A stretch of 64,000 nt of DNA from Amorphochlora amoebiformis. Taxonomy: Eukaryota; Cercozoa; Chlorarachniophyceae. Position 1 is the first letter of the stretch. Every line of letters begins with the position of its first letter. Made by a program: the position numbers and the translations under genes. The notes under the pieces were generated by a model, which was not told where the DNA came from, did not search any database, and worked only from the letters and a program-made list of their open reading frames with translations. Location of the stretch: assembly GCA_054601695.1 (NCBI GenBank), contig BAAHQB010000103.1, positions 1 through 64,000 of the forward strand. Reading direction: 5' to 3'. Below, piece after piece: positions 53,121 to 64,000 of the stretch.

Positions 53121-53469
53121 CATACATGACCATAAAAAAAAAACCATAAAACACCCAAACTTAAACCCATTAAAAAATACCTAAATCTCAGCACTCAGAC
53201 CCTTCCATGATGCCGAAGAACCGCGGCGCGTGGGCGTCTTGGAATGTGCTGCACGACTCTAAGGCACCCGATGATTCATCTGTATTTGTGACGTACTGGC
53301 TGAATAATCTTCAGAACCTTCCCGAATTCACTGGGTAGATCTTATTCGTGCTGAACATTTGGATAGCTATATTAATCGAAATGTATACTTATGGTCGAGT
53401 AAATCATTGTGTTGTGGATATGGTTTTGTCATACAATGATGTGTATGCGTGTATAGTTTTAGGTAAACA

Positions 53470-53529
<60 letters not shown>

Positions 53530-53668
53530 GTATATAATGTTGTATACATATAATTCTATATTTATATGTATATGTTATATATATATATATATATATGTTT
53601 GCATATATGTAAATATATATAAACAAATAATTTAACATATACATGGATTTATACATTAACATGTGCAC

Positions 53669-53704
<36 letters not shown>

Positions 53705-53723
53705 TTGATATCTATATATATAT

Positions 53724-53767
<44 letters not shown>

Positions 53768-56183
53768 CATATGTTTGTCTGTATATATATTGTTCATGAA
53801 TAGGAAATACATACATATATATACATACATAAATATATATATATATATATATATATATTATGAAACAATATGTTTGTATATATATATATATACATATATA
53901 TGTAATATATATATATATATATACATACGCACATACACACACATATATATATTGTATATTTATATACACATATACATATACATATATCTATATATAATAT
54001 ATATATTTACGTATGCAATATCTATACTTACATAGGCACCGATTCTGCACCTTGAACCCGCCAACCCCCCCGAAAAATATCATTCGCAAACTCACGCTCG
54101 AACATCCCCTCCTTACCCGCGCCGCTGTCGAGGTACACCCCTTCTGCTGTCTCCCTTCTCGACTCACTCCCTTACCCTAACCCTAACCCTAACCCTAACC
54201 CTAACCTTGACTAACCCTAACCCTAACCTTGACCCTAACCCTAACCCTAACCCTAATCCTAACCCTAACCCTAATCCTAACCCTAACGCTAACCCTAACC
54301 CTAACCCTAACCCTAACCTAACCCTAACTCTTAACCTAACTCTAACCGTAACTCTAACCCGAACTCTTAAGTCTATCCCTATCACTAACTCTATCCGTAT
54401 CCCTATCCCTATCCCTATCCCTAACCCTAACCCTAACCCAACCCTAACCCTAACCCAACCCTAACCCTATCCGAGTCAATAGTTCTCGGACTAAGTCATG
54501 CTGATAACCCTATCCCTAACCCTATCCCTAACCCTATCCCTAACCTATCCCTAACCCTATCCCTAACCCTATCCCTAACCCTATCCCTAACCCTATCCCT
54601 AACCCTAACCCTAACCCTAATCCTAACCCTAACCCTATCCCTATCCCTATCCCCTGACCCTAACCCTAACCCTAACCCTAGCCCTAACCTTAACCCTAGC
54701 CCTACACCCTAAACATAACCCCACGCCCTAACCCTAATCCTACGCCCTAACCCTAACCCTACGCCCTAACCCTAACCCTACGCCCTAACCCTAACCCTAC
54801 GCTCTAATCCTAACCCTACACCCTAATCCTAAACCTAACCCTACGCCCAAACCCTACGCCCTAACCTTGCGCTAATCCTACACCCTAACCGTACACGGTA
54901 ACCCTAACCCTAACCCTAACCCTACGCCCTAGCCCTAACTCAACCTGAAGTCCCAATCCGAAGTCATAACGCGAAGCCTTAACCCTAACCCTACGTCCTA
55001 TCCCTACACCCTAACCCTACACCCTAACCCTACACTCTAACCCGATGACCTAACCCTAACTAAACCTGAAGTCCAAACCCGAAGCCCTAACCCTAAGCCT
55101 TAACCCTAACCCTAACCCTAACCCTAACCTTACGCCCTAACCTTACGCCCTAACCTTACCCTTACCTTTACGCCCTGACCCTAACCCTAACCCTAACCCT
55201 AACCCTAAACCTAACCCTAACCCTAACCCTAACCCTAACCCTAACCCTAACCCTACGCCCTGACCCTACGCCCTAACCCTACGCCCTAAATCTACCCTAA
55301 CCCTATGCCCCAGCACTAACTCAGCCTGAAGTTTTAACCCGAAGTCCTAACCCGAAGCCTTAACCCTAACCCTAACCTTAACCCTACGCCCTAATCCTAA
55401 CCCTAACCCTAACCCTAAGCCTAACCGTAACCCTAATCCTACGCCGTAACCCTACACCCCTAACCCTACGCCCTATCCCTAACCCGAAGCCTTAACCCTC
55501 ACCCTAATCCTAACCCGAAGCCCCTAACCCTGACCCTAGCCGAATCCTTTACATTGACCCACCACCTAATAATCCGATGCTCTAACACTGGTCCTAACCC
55601 TGAGCCCTAATTGTAACTCTAACCCTACTGCTCTAAATCTAGCCATATTTGACAACCCTAACCCTAGCCCGAAGCCCTAAACCTAAGCCAAGCACGAAGC
55701 CCTAACTCTAACCCGAAGCCCTAACCCCTAACCAGAGCCGGAAGCCCTAGCCCGAAACATAACCCTAACGCAACGCTCTAATCCTAAACCGATGCCCTAA
55801 CCCTAACCCTAACCTTGCACCCTAACACTACTCTCATCCTAACCCTAAACGAAATCTAACCCTAACCCTAACCCTACTCTGAGTCAATGGTCCTCCGACT
55901 AAGACATGCTGAATAATCTGATCATAACCCTACCATAACCCATGTTCATGCATTTTGATGTATGCACATTACACAAAGACACATATCCTCTTATATTATA
56001 TTCTATATATATATATATATACATATATACATATATATATGTGTGTATATATACATATATATACATACATGTATATTACATATACATATACATACACGTA
56101 TATTCATGTACTACAAATAAATAAACATATAAAATGTAGGCCCGATACGATTACATATATATATATAATATATATATATATAT

Positions 56184-56225
<42 letters not shown>

Positions 56226-56346
56226 ATATATATATGTATGTATGTATATGTATATATGTATAATGTACATATACATATACTCATATTTATGAAATATAAA
56301 TAAATACATATTTGAAAATGTATGCCCGCTACGATTATAACATATA

Positions 56347-56397
<51 letters not shown>

Positions 56398-56449
56398 ATG
56401 TATATATATATATATATTGTACATATACATATACGTATATCATGTGCTA

Positions 56450-56499
<50 letters not shown>

Positions 56500-56570
56500 T
56501 ATATATATATATATATATACATAATGTACACATACGTATACGTATATTCATGTACTATAGATAAATACAC

Positions 56571-56615
<45 letters not shown>

Positions 56616-56919
56616 GTATGCCCGAGATATATGTGTACATATGTATCACCTAATGTACATGTACATCTACGTACATTCATGTACTACAAATAAATACACA
56701 CGCACATATATATATGTATATATACATACTAACACACATACATATAAATTCATATATAAATTCATGCCGATGCGATTATGTTCCAATACAAGGCACAGGG
56801 CAAGGTCGATGACATCCAAGGGACTCGTGGTCTCTACTTTTGCGGAGCATGGACACGATACGGCTTTCATGAGGTCAGAATATACCATACCACCCACTTC
56901 CCGTATGTATATGTACATG

Positions 56920-56955
<36 letters not shown>

Positions 56956-57007
56956 GAAAGCATACTCTTACATAGTAATATACATGTACATGTAGTAAAT
57001 GTATGTA

Positions 57008-57062
<55 letters not shown>

Positions 57063-58207
57063 CATGTACATATCAATGTCCGCTATTCATTTTAGATATA
57101 AACACCCATGTACCTGTCTACACGACCGATATCTCTAATGCCAACAGTATCTTAAACTCCAAATATACATATCCACGCGACAGGTATGCACACCTTTGCG
57201 GGTTGTATGGTCTTGTATATGTTTTTTGTCGAGTGGGCATCTACATACTTACACGACCGGTTTTTGTATCTCTCAAGCATCGTAACCCCTATGCACTTTA
57301 ACCCATATGCACATTAGCAAGACCTTTTTACGGGTTAAAAGCACCTATGCGCACATTTCACGGTCTTTAAACGTGCTTCCACAGGTTAAAAGCCCGTATG
57401 TAAACATCTACACGGCCTTTGTAAACGTTCCCGCGGGGTAGAAACCCTATGTAAACGTTTACACGGCCTTTCTACGCGTTTGCACGGGTTATAAGCCTCT
57501 ATGTACACGTTTACACGGTCTTATAACATACTCCCAGGGGTCGTAAACCGTTATGTACACATTTATACGGCCGTTATACGTGCTTTTTCGGGTTTTAAAC
57601 CCCAATGTACAAATATTCACGGCATCTATCACGCTTCCATGGGCCGTAAACCCCTATGTACACATTTACACGGCTTTTATACGTACGAGCTTTCACGAAG
57701 CCCATCACAAGTTTATAAGCCCCTTGTGTACACATGGCCTTGAAATACGCTCCCAGAGGTCGTAAACCCTTATGTACACATTTACACGGCCTTAATACGT
57801 GCTTTCACAGGCTATTAGCCCCAATGTATTACATGGCCTTTACACACGCTCCCACAGTTACACATTTATATATACTGAACCATTTGTAACTATTCATCAG
57901 AGAGTCAATGTACTCTGACGAATATGTAAGTAAACCGGTTTTTGGCCAAACCTTGAATCTATCTAGCTCATGGTATCCCTCGGTCCACTTTGGATGATTG
58001 TATATGCGAAGACTTGGGGGTGGTTTGAATTTAAAATCTGATATATTGTTGTAAGGATGGGATTTTATGAGTGTTTTTAATTTTAAACTAATATATTGTT
58101 GTAAAGGATGGGATTTTGAGTGCGGTAAAGGTATGTGAGAGACTCAATGCTCAAATTCCGTGGGAGCCGCGATCGCTTAGGTGTGTTTTTGAGTTTGTGT
58201 AGATTTG

Positions 58208-58238
<31 letters not shown>

Positions 58239-58317
58239 ACATATGTATGATTATATATGTATATATATATATACGTGTATATGTATTTATATATATATAT
58301 ATATATGCGTATATATG

Positions 58318-58359
<42 letters not shown>

Positions 58360-58477
58360 TGTCACAGATTCATATTTATATATATATATATATATACATA
58401 TATGTATAAATGTATAGATTTATGTATGTATATATGTATGTAAATATACATATCATATATATATAAATATAATTATT

Positions 58478-58508
<31 letters not shown>

Positions 58509-58562
58509 CATACATATATACAAAATACACATATTTATACTATATATATATATATATATATA

Positions 58563-58597
<35 letters not shown>

Positions 58598-60578
58598 TCA
58601 ACATATACACATGCACAAATATTTACATAACAAGCATATTTTTCCAGCCCAAGCTCAACCTTCATGCAAAGGCATTGCTTCAACATATTTGATATGCTCG
58701 CGAAAAGAGTACAAACCCTCCTCCGCACCTCTTTCTCCTTTTCTCCGCCTATCTCTCTTTCTGTCCCCTCTCTCTTCTCTCTGTCCCCTCTCTCTCTATC
58801 TATCTCTTTCTGTATGTATATATGTAGACATACACACATATATATATATATATATATATATTTCAGGGAATCAAAAAGGGATCTCTAAGACTAATTCTAC
58901 CCAACGGTACGGATCATAGTTACGGTGAAAGAGAGGACCTTAAGCCTATGCCGGAACTGCCTCCTGCATTCTCAAAGGTCATATTCTATCACTTTTTAAC
59001 TGTAACTAACTACTACACTGTTTATTCACCCTGTTAGCGAGATGAAATTGTTCATAGAGATGTGCATATGTATGTATGTATGTATATATGCATGTACTAA
59101 ATCCAACTGTTGATATTTGAGGTGTGCATATGTATGTATGTGTGTATATATGTATATGTACATATACATATACATATGTATGTATGTATATATGTATATG
59201 CACATATATATATGTATATGTATATGTGCATATGACGGTATGTATATTACAGGTGGTGTACAACTATATATATATATACATATTATATATATATATATAT
59301 AAATATATCTATATATATATATATATATATATAAATATACATTATATATATATATATATAATATATATGTATATACATGTGTATATATTTTCTATGTTGC
59401 ATACCCTCTATATACACATAATACTTTAAACATAACTCAGGCACTACCTGGGGGATCCCCGGGAGGTCCGGCAGTTACCCTTAAGATCATGGACATGAAC
59501 TTCTTTGTTAAGGTTTGTACTTCTTTTGAAAAAAAAAATCGGGTTAGGGTTAGGATGAATGTTAGGGTTAGGGTGAGTGTTAGGGTTAGGGTTAGGGTTA
59601 GGTTTAGGGCTCGGGCTAGGGCTAGGGCTGGGGCTAGGGCTAGGATTAGGGTTAAGAGGACTAGTGTTAGGGCTGGGGTTAGGGTTAAGGTTGGGGCTAG
59701 GGTTAGGGTTAGGGTTCGTGTTAGTGTTAGGGTCAGGGTTAGGGTTAGGGTTAGGGTTAGGGTTAGGGTTAGGGTTTGAGTAGGGTAAGGGCTAGGGTTA
59801 GGGCTAGGGCTAGGAGGGTAGGGCTAGGAGGGTAGGGCCAGGTTAGAGTTAGGGTAAGGGTTAGGGTTAGGGTTAGGGTTAGGGCTAGGGCTAGGGCTAG
59901 GGCTGGGGCTAGGGTTAGGGTTTGGCTAGGGGTTAGGGTTAGGGTTAGTGTTGGCCAGGGTCAGGGTTAGGGTTAGGGCTAGGGCGAGGGTTGGGGTTAG
60001 GGCTAGGGTTAGGGCTAGGGTTAGGGTTAGGGTAAGGTAGGGTTAGGGTTAGGGTTAGGGTTAGGGTTAAGGCTAGTGTGAGGGTTAGGGTTAGGGTTAG
60101 GATTAGGGTTAGGGTTAGTGTTATGGATACAGTTAGGGTTAGTGTTAATGATAGGGTTAGGGTTAGGGTTAAGGAAGGGTTAGTGTTAGGGCTAAGGATA
60201 GGGTTAGAGTAATGAATATATATATATATATGATATATGGATGTATATATACACATAAGGTAGGGCTAAGGTTAGGGTTAGGGTTAGGGTTAGGGTTAGG
60301 GTTAGGGTTAGGGTTAGGGTTAGGGTTAGGGTTAGGGTTAGGGTTAGGGTTAGGGTTAGGGTTAGGGTTAGGGTTAGGGTTAGGGTTAGGTTGGGATTAG
60401 GGTTAGGGTTAGGGGTAGGGCTAGGGTTAGGGGTTAGGGTTAGCGCTAGGAGGGTTAGGGTTAGGGTTAGGATAAGGGTTAGGGTTAGGGTAAGGGTTAG
60501 AGTATTAAGGATAGGGTAAGGTTAGGCTTAATGATACGGTTAGGGTTAGGGTTAGGGCTAAGGATAGGGTTAGAGTAA

Positions 60579-60617
<39 letters not shown>

Positions 60618-60621
60618 TATA

Positions 60622-60676
<55 letters not shown>

Positions 60677-60701
60677 ATATATCTGTATTATATATATATA
60701 C

Positions 60702-60732
<31 letters not shown>

Positions 60733-61064
60733 AGGGCTAGAGCTAGGGCTAGGATCAGATTATTCAGCATGTCTTAGTCCTAGGACCATTGACTCGGGCT
60801 AGGGTTAGGGTTAGGGTTAGGGTTAGGGTTTGGGTTAGGGATTGGGTTAGGGTTAGGGTTAGGGTTGGGGTTAACGTTAGGGTTAGGGTGAGGATTAGGT
60901 TTAGGGTAGCGCTAGGAGGGCTAGGGCTAGGGTTAGGGTTAGGGTTAGGGTTAGTGTTAATGCTTAGGGATATGGTTAAGGATAGGGTTAGGGTTAGGGT
61001 TAATAATAGGGTTAAGAGTAATGATAAATAAATATATTTATATATAGATTTATATATACATACG

Positions 61065-61095
<31 letters not shown>

Positions 61096-61301
61096 TGACA
61101 TATACATATTTATATGAGATTACAATATGACAAAATGGTAACAATGTCACACCTGAATATATATACATTATATATATGTATATATATATATATATATGTA
61201 CATATGTATATATAAATATATGGTAACTATTTCTGCATACATCTGTTTATATATATACATATATGGATGTATAATATAATATATATATATATATATATAT
61301 A

Positions 61302-61389
<88 letters not shown>

Positions 61390-61417
61390 CGTGTATGTGT
61401 GTATGTGTATTTTTAGT

Positions 61418-61461
<44 letters not shown>

Positions 61462-61975
61462 ATCCACAAACTCAGGTAATCTCCTCCGCGGACATAGGCC
61501 TCGGAGAGGCATGGATGGCTCACGACTTTGAAACTGTACAAATATAACCCCACTATACCTAATCTCACCTAAACCTCACCTTACTCTAACCCCCTAATAA
61601 ACAGGTCGGAAGTAAGGCGAATTGTCCTGAATTTCCTCTTTTTGGAGACAAGAAGAGGCCCAGTCGAGAACCTTTGGGAGTGCGTAGGAGCGATGAGCTG
61701 GTTAGATGTCTGTTGTGTTTCATTGGGTTTATATAATGTGTGTATATGTTTATACATATATACACACATATGTACATACACATATATATATATGTATGAT
61801 ATGTATATGTAATATTATAAATAAAATATACATGTATACACATATATATATATATATCACATACACATATATATATATATATGTATATGTATATATATAT
61901 ATATTATATATATATATATATGTACATATATATATATATGTTCATAAAAATATTTCTTGTTTAATATATATATAT

Positions 61976-62006
<31 letters not shown>

Positions 62007-62754
62007 ATACAATATACTTATCAGACTCGATTTATCGAGCTTGCAATTATCAACAATGACGGCCAGAAGATGTGGAAAGTCAGCGAATTCTAACATTTCT
62101 AAGACGACTTCCAACACTTTTGTTATTTTCGACACCATTTTCGAATTTTCCTAACCGACAACCTAGCGCTCTTTCATTCCCTCGCTCTCCCTCTCTCCCT
62201 CCACGTAACCCTAACCCTAACCCTAACCCTAACCCTAACCCTAACGCAAACCCTAACCCTAACCCTAAACCTAACCCTAACCCTTACCCCAACTTTAACC
62301 CTAACCCTAAGTCTAAACCCTAATTAAGCTCTAACTCTGGAACCTTAATAACCCTAACCCTAACCCTAACCCTAACCCTATTATTAATCCTAATCAATCC
62401 TACCCTCACCCTAACCTTAACACTAACCCAAACGTAGCCCTAACCTAACCCCAACCCTAATTCTAACCCTAACCCTAACCCTAACCCTAACCCTAATCCT
62501 TGCTCTATCACACCCCTTTTTTTCCTCTCTCTCGTGCGCTTTTCTCTCTCTCTCGCGTTTATTTCTCTGTCTTGCGCTTTTTTCTCCCTCGCGCGCTTTT
62601 TTTCCTCTCTCTTGCTCTTTTTTGTCTCTCTTTGGCCTTCTTTTCACTATCTCGCTTTATTGTCTCTCCTTATCTTGTCGCTCTCTCTCTCTCTCTCTCT
62701 TCTTATTCTTCTCTCTCTTTCACCCTTCTCTTTCTCTCTCTCTCTCTCTCCCTC

Positions 62755-62804
<50 letters not shown>

Positions 62805-62904
62805 ATATATTATATATATATATATATACGTATATACACTTTTGTACACACACATATAATACGTACAATATGTAATATGTATTATATTATAAATAGAGTA
62901 TGTT

Positions 62905-62952
<48 letters not shown>

Positions 62953-62957
62953 TATAT

Positions 62958-62989
<32 letters not shown>

Positions 62990-63280
62990 CATATTATATG
63001 CAGTCTATGAGTGCAAGTAGCATTCTTACGAAAGTTGGGTCTGTGAGCTCATGGATGTATCACCGATCGAGGGAAAACACTCAGGAAGGTATGTGTCCTA
63101 TTTTATATGCATATAAAAGAAATATTCATATGTAAATGTGTATGTGTAAGTATATATATATATATACATAATATCATATATTTTTCTTGGATACATTAAT
63201 TCAGGATCTAAGAAAAACATATCTGAGAGCTACGACCTCTCAAATGAGCTATTTCAAGTCCTCCTTGCGCCTTCCTGGAT
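47267..63280 (+). CDS. Fused FAD-dependent oxidoreductase and cyclopropane-fatty-acid-synthase-type methyltransferase, 3' end outside window
   Basis: Twenty-four phase-consistent exons (about 645 residues): 47267-47308, 47389-47463, 47567-47646, 47714-47782, 47860-47900, 48795-48955, 49793-49864, 50217-50276, 50484-50573, 51597-51665, 51936-51989, 52623-52736, 53192-53334, 54036-54132, 56793-56873, 58107-58180, 58648-58708, 58867-58977, 59441-59512, 61476-61535, 61605-61700, 62025-62078, 63004-63088, 63205-63280. The N-terminal half is a flavin-dependent amine-oxidase-like protein: [18 protein letters not shown] (GxGxxG), [63 protein letters not shown] and [15 protein letters not shown]. The C-terminal half begins [11 protein letters not shown], then [15 protein letters not shown] and [17 protein letters not shown], the N-terminal part of CFA synthase, which methylenates unsaturated acyl chains using S-adenosylmethionine. 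This domain order is known from plant cyclopropane synthases. The SAM-binding core lies beyond the window. Confidence 0.93.
47901..48794. repeat. TA-rich intron
   Basis: Intron of the fused oxidoreductase gene, almost all (TA)n with TATG variants. Nothing else seen. Confidence 0.8.
54170..55935. repeat. Large interstitial CCCTAA array, about 1.75 kb
   Basis: Tandem CCCTAA with many variant units lies wholly in the intron 54133-56792 of the fused oxidoreductase gene. Sub-blocks differ: CCCTAT-rich at about 54505-54655, CCCTACG-containing 19-bp higher-order units at about 54715-54810, and AACCCGAAGCC units at 54940-55510. A conserved non-telomeric motif interrupts it at 54471-54505 and again at 55878-55923. 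Confidence 0.95.
56874..57090. repeat. Start of intron, TA-rich
   Basis: (TA)n with short unique patches between exon 56793-56873 and the 52-bp minisatellite. Confidence 0.7.
57090..57860. repeat. Minisatellite, unit about 52 bp
   Basis: Anchor TATGTACACATTTACACGGC recurs with variants beginning at 57397, 57448, 57500, 57552, 57604 and 57655, a spacing of 51-52 bases. Degenerate units extend to both sides, about fifteen in all. Each unit also carries a CACGGGTTATAAGCC-like segment. The array is in the intron between exons 56793-56873 and 58107-58180. Spacers are not unique, so it is not a CRISPR array. Confidence 0.9.
59536..61015. repeat. Interstitial TTAGGG arrays, about 1.2 kb in three blocks
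   Basis: Blocks at about 59536-60210, 60260-60580 and 60734-61015 of TTAGGG with GCTAGGG and GTTAGTG variants, separated by (TA)n. All are in intron 59513-61475 of the fused gene, opposite in orientation to the array at 54170. The central block has about twenty perfect units (60268-60390). The embedded conserved motif is at 60753-60797. Confidence 0.95.
62203..62755. repeat. CCCTAA array followed by polypyrimidine tract
   Basis: CCCTAA units at 62203-62505 run directly into a CT-rich tract with CTCTCGCGC variants at 62513-62755, in intron 62079-63003 of the fused gene. Confidence 0.92.
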
Positions 63281-63310
63281 GTATATAACATATATAAATA
63301 TATTTATATA

Positions 63311-63342
<32 letters not shown>

Positions 63343-63452
63343 CATATATATATATACATATATATATGTGTGTGTGTGTGTGTGTATATAATATATATGA
63401 GTGTGTGTATATGTGTATATATTGATATACATATATGTACTCTATATACTAA

Positions 63453-63484
<32 letters not shown>

Positions 63485-63513
63485 ATATGTTCATGCATGC
63501 ATATGCACACACA

Positions 63514-63545
<32 letters not shown>

Positions 63546-63559
63546 GTTTTCCTTAAGGG

Positions 63560-64000
63560 TAGTCATAATCTCAGGCTTCCTATTACCCTTAGCCTAACCC
63601 TTAACCTACCCTGAGTAACAACAGGTCTAGGTTTAGGCTTAGGCTTGCTTAGCTTGGGCTTAGCTTAGGCTTAGCTTAGGCTTAGCTTAAGCTGAAGCTT
63701 AGGCTTAGGCTTAGGCTTAGGCGTAGGCTTAGGCATAGGCGTAGGCTTAGGCTTAGCTTAGGCTTAAGCTTAGGATTAGGTGTAGGCTTAGGTTTAGCTT
63801 TGGCTTAAGCTTAGGCTTAACCCTAGATCCCTAACCCTAACCCTATCCATGTCCCTAGCTCTAGAACTTAAGCCTAAGCCTATGCCTAAGCCTATAACTT
63901 AGCGTAAGTTTAAGACTAAGCCTAAGCTCAAGCTAAGGCTAAGCTCTGCATGCCTAAGCTTAAACTAGAGCGAAGCGTAAGATAAAGGGTGAGAATGAGG
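63560..64000. repeat. TTAGGC-type array followed by its inverse, to window end
   Basis: TTAGGC and AGCTTAGGC units run from about 63620 to 63825. A short CCCTAA stretch follows near 63822-63846, then GCCTAA units in opposite orientation at 63865-63970. The array probably lies in the next intron of the fused gene, because the CFA-synthase domain is incomplete at 63280. (TA)n fills 63281-63545. Confidence 0.85.

Noticed and set aside
54170-55935. Chromosome end (true telomere)
   Set aside because: Exons of one gene continue on both sides, and the array is degenerate with internal variant blocks.
57090-57860. Possible CRISPR array
   Set aside because: Units are tandem with no unique spacers, in an intron of a eukaryotic gene.
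61857-62138. Minus-strand frame containing [18 protein letters not shown]
   Set aside because: Protein-like at first sight, but plus-strand exon 62025-62078 continues the CFA-synthase chain in phase and the minus frame has no linked exons.

Overview
This is a piece of a nuclear chromosome from an intron-rich microbial eukaryote. No bacterial operon, ribosome binding site, rRNA or CRISPR array is visible. Almost all long open frames are read through (TA)n, (CT)n or (CG)n DNA and are not genes. The real coding sequence lies in islands of 15 to 515 bases bounded by GT-AG junctions, plus two likely GC-AG junctions. I rebuilt the genes by hand by chaining islands whose splice phases agree and whose joined product reads as a known protein family. 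Where family motifs cross several junctions (5-phosphatase, SDR, TLC, flavoprotein/CFA synthase, RasGEF) the chains are strong.

Layout: (1) 423-7235 (+), end of a RasGEF-domain protein. (2) 9816-17702 (-), a protein with a CxxC...CxxC zinc ribbon. (3) about 17852-21596 (+), a protein with an ASH/MSP-like beta-sandwich domain. (4) 22189-29568 (-), an inositol-polyphosphate 5-phosphatase. (5) 29836-30593 (+), unidentified exons. (6) about 31300-34690 (-), a coiled-coil protein with a tandemly duplicated exon. (7) 34863-42284 (+), a short-chain dehydrogenase/reductase. (8) 44456-47068 (-), a TLC-domain membrane protein. (9) 47267 to beyond 63280 (+), a fused FAD-dependent oxidoreductase and cyclopropane-fatty-acid-synthase-type methyltransferase. 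Neighbouring genes alternate strand throughout. Three head-to-head pairs start only about 150-200 bases apart, which suggests shared promoters.

Repeats dominate the rest. Short introns (about 59-103 bases) are clean, while nearly every long intron carries (TA)n. Other introns hold an approximately 890-bp (CG)n tract, an approximately 800-bp (CT)n tract, a 52-bp minisatellite, two tRNA-like SINE candidates and long (TTAGGG)n/(CCCTAA)n arrays in both orientations. A conserved non-telomeric motif of up to about 45 bp recurs at four places inside the TTAGGG-type arrays, always in the same orientation relative to the G-rich strand. I think this is the most novel signal here. Two convergent gene ends are unusually rich in CTAG.

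Standard stop codons, TTAGGG-type repeats, many small exons, alternating strands and an oxidase-methyltransferase fusion would fit an alga or related protist, possibly a stramenopile, but the sequence alone does not settle the taxon. SDR, TLC and the CFA-synthase fusion all point to lipid metabolism, but nothing shows co-regulation.
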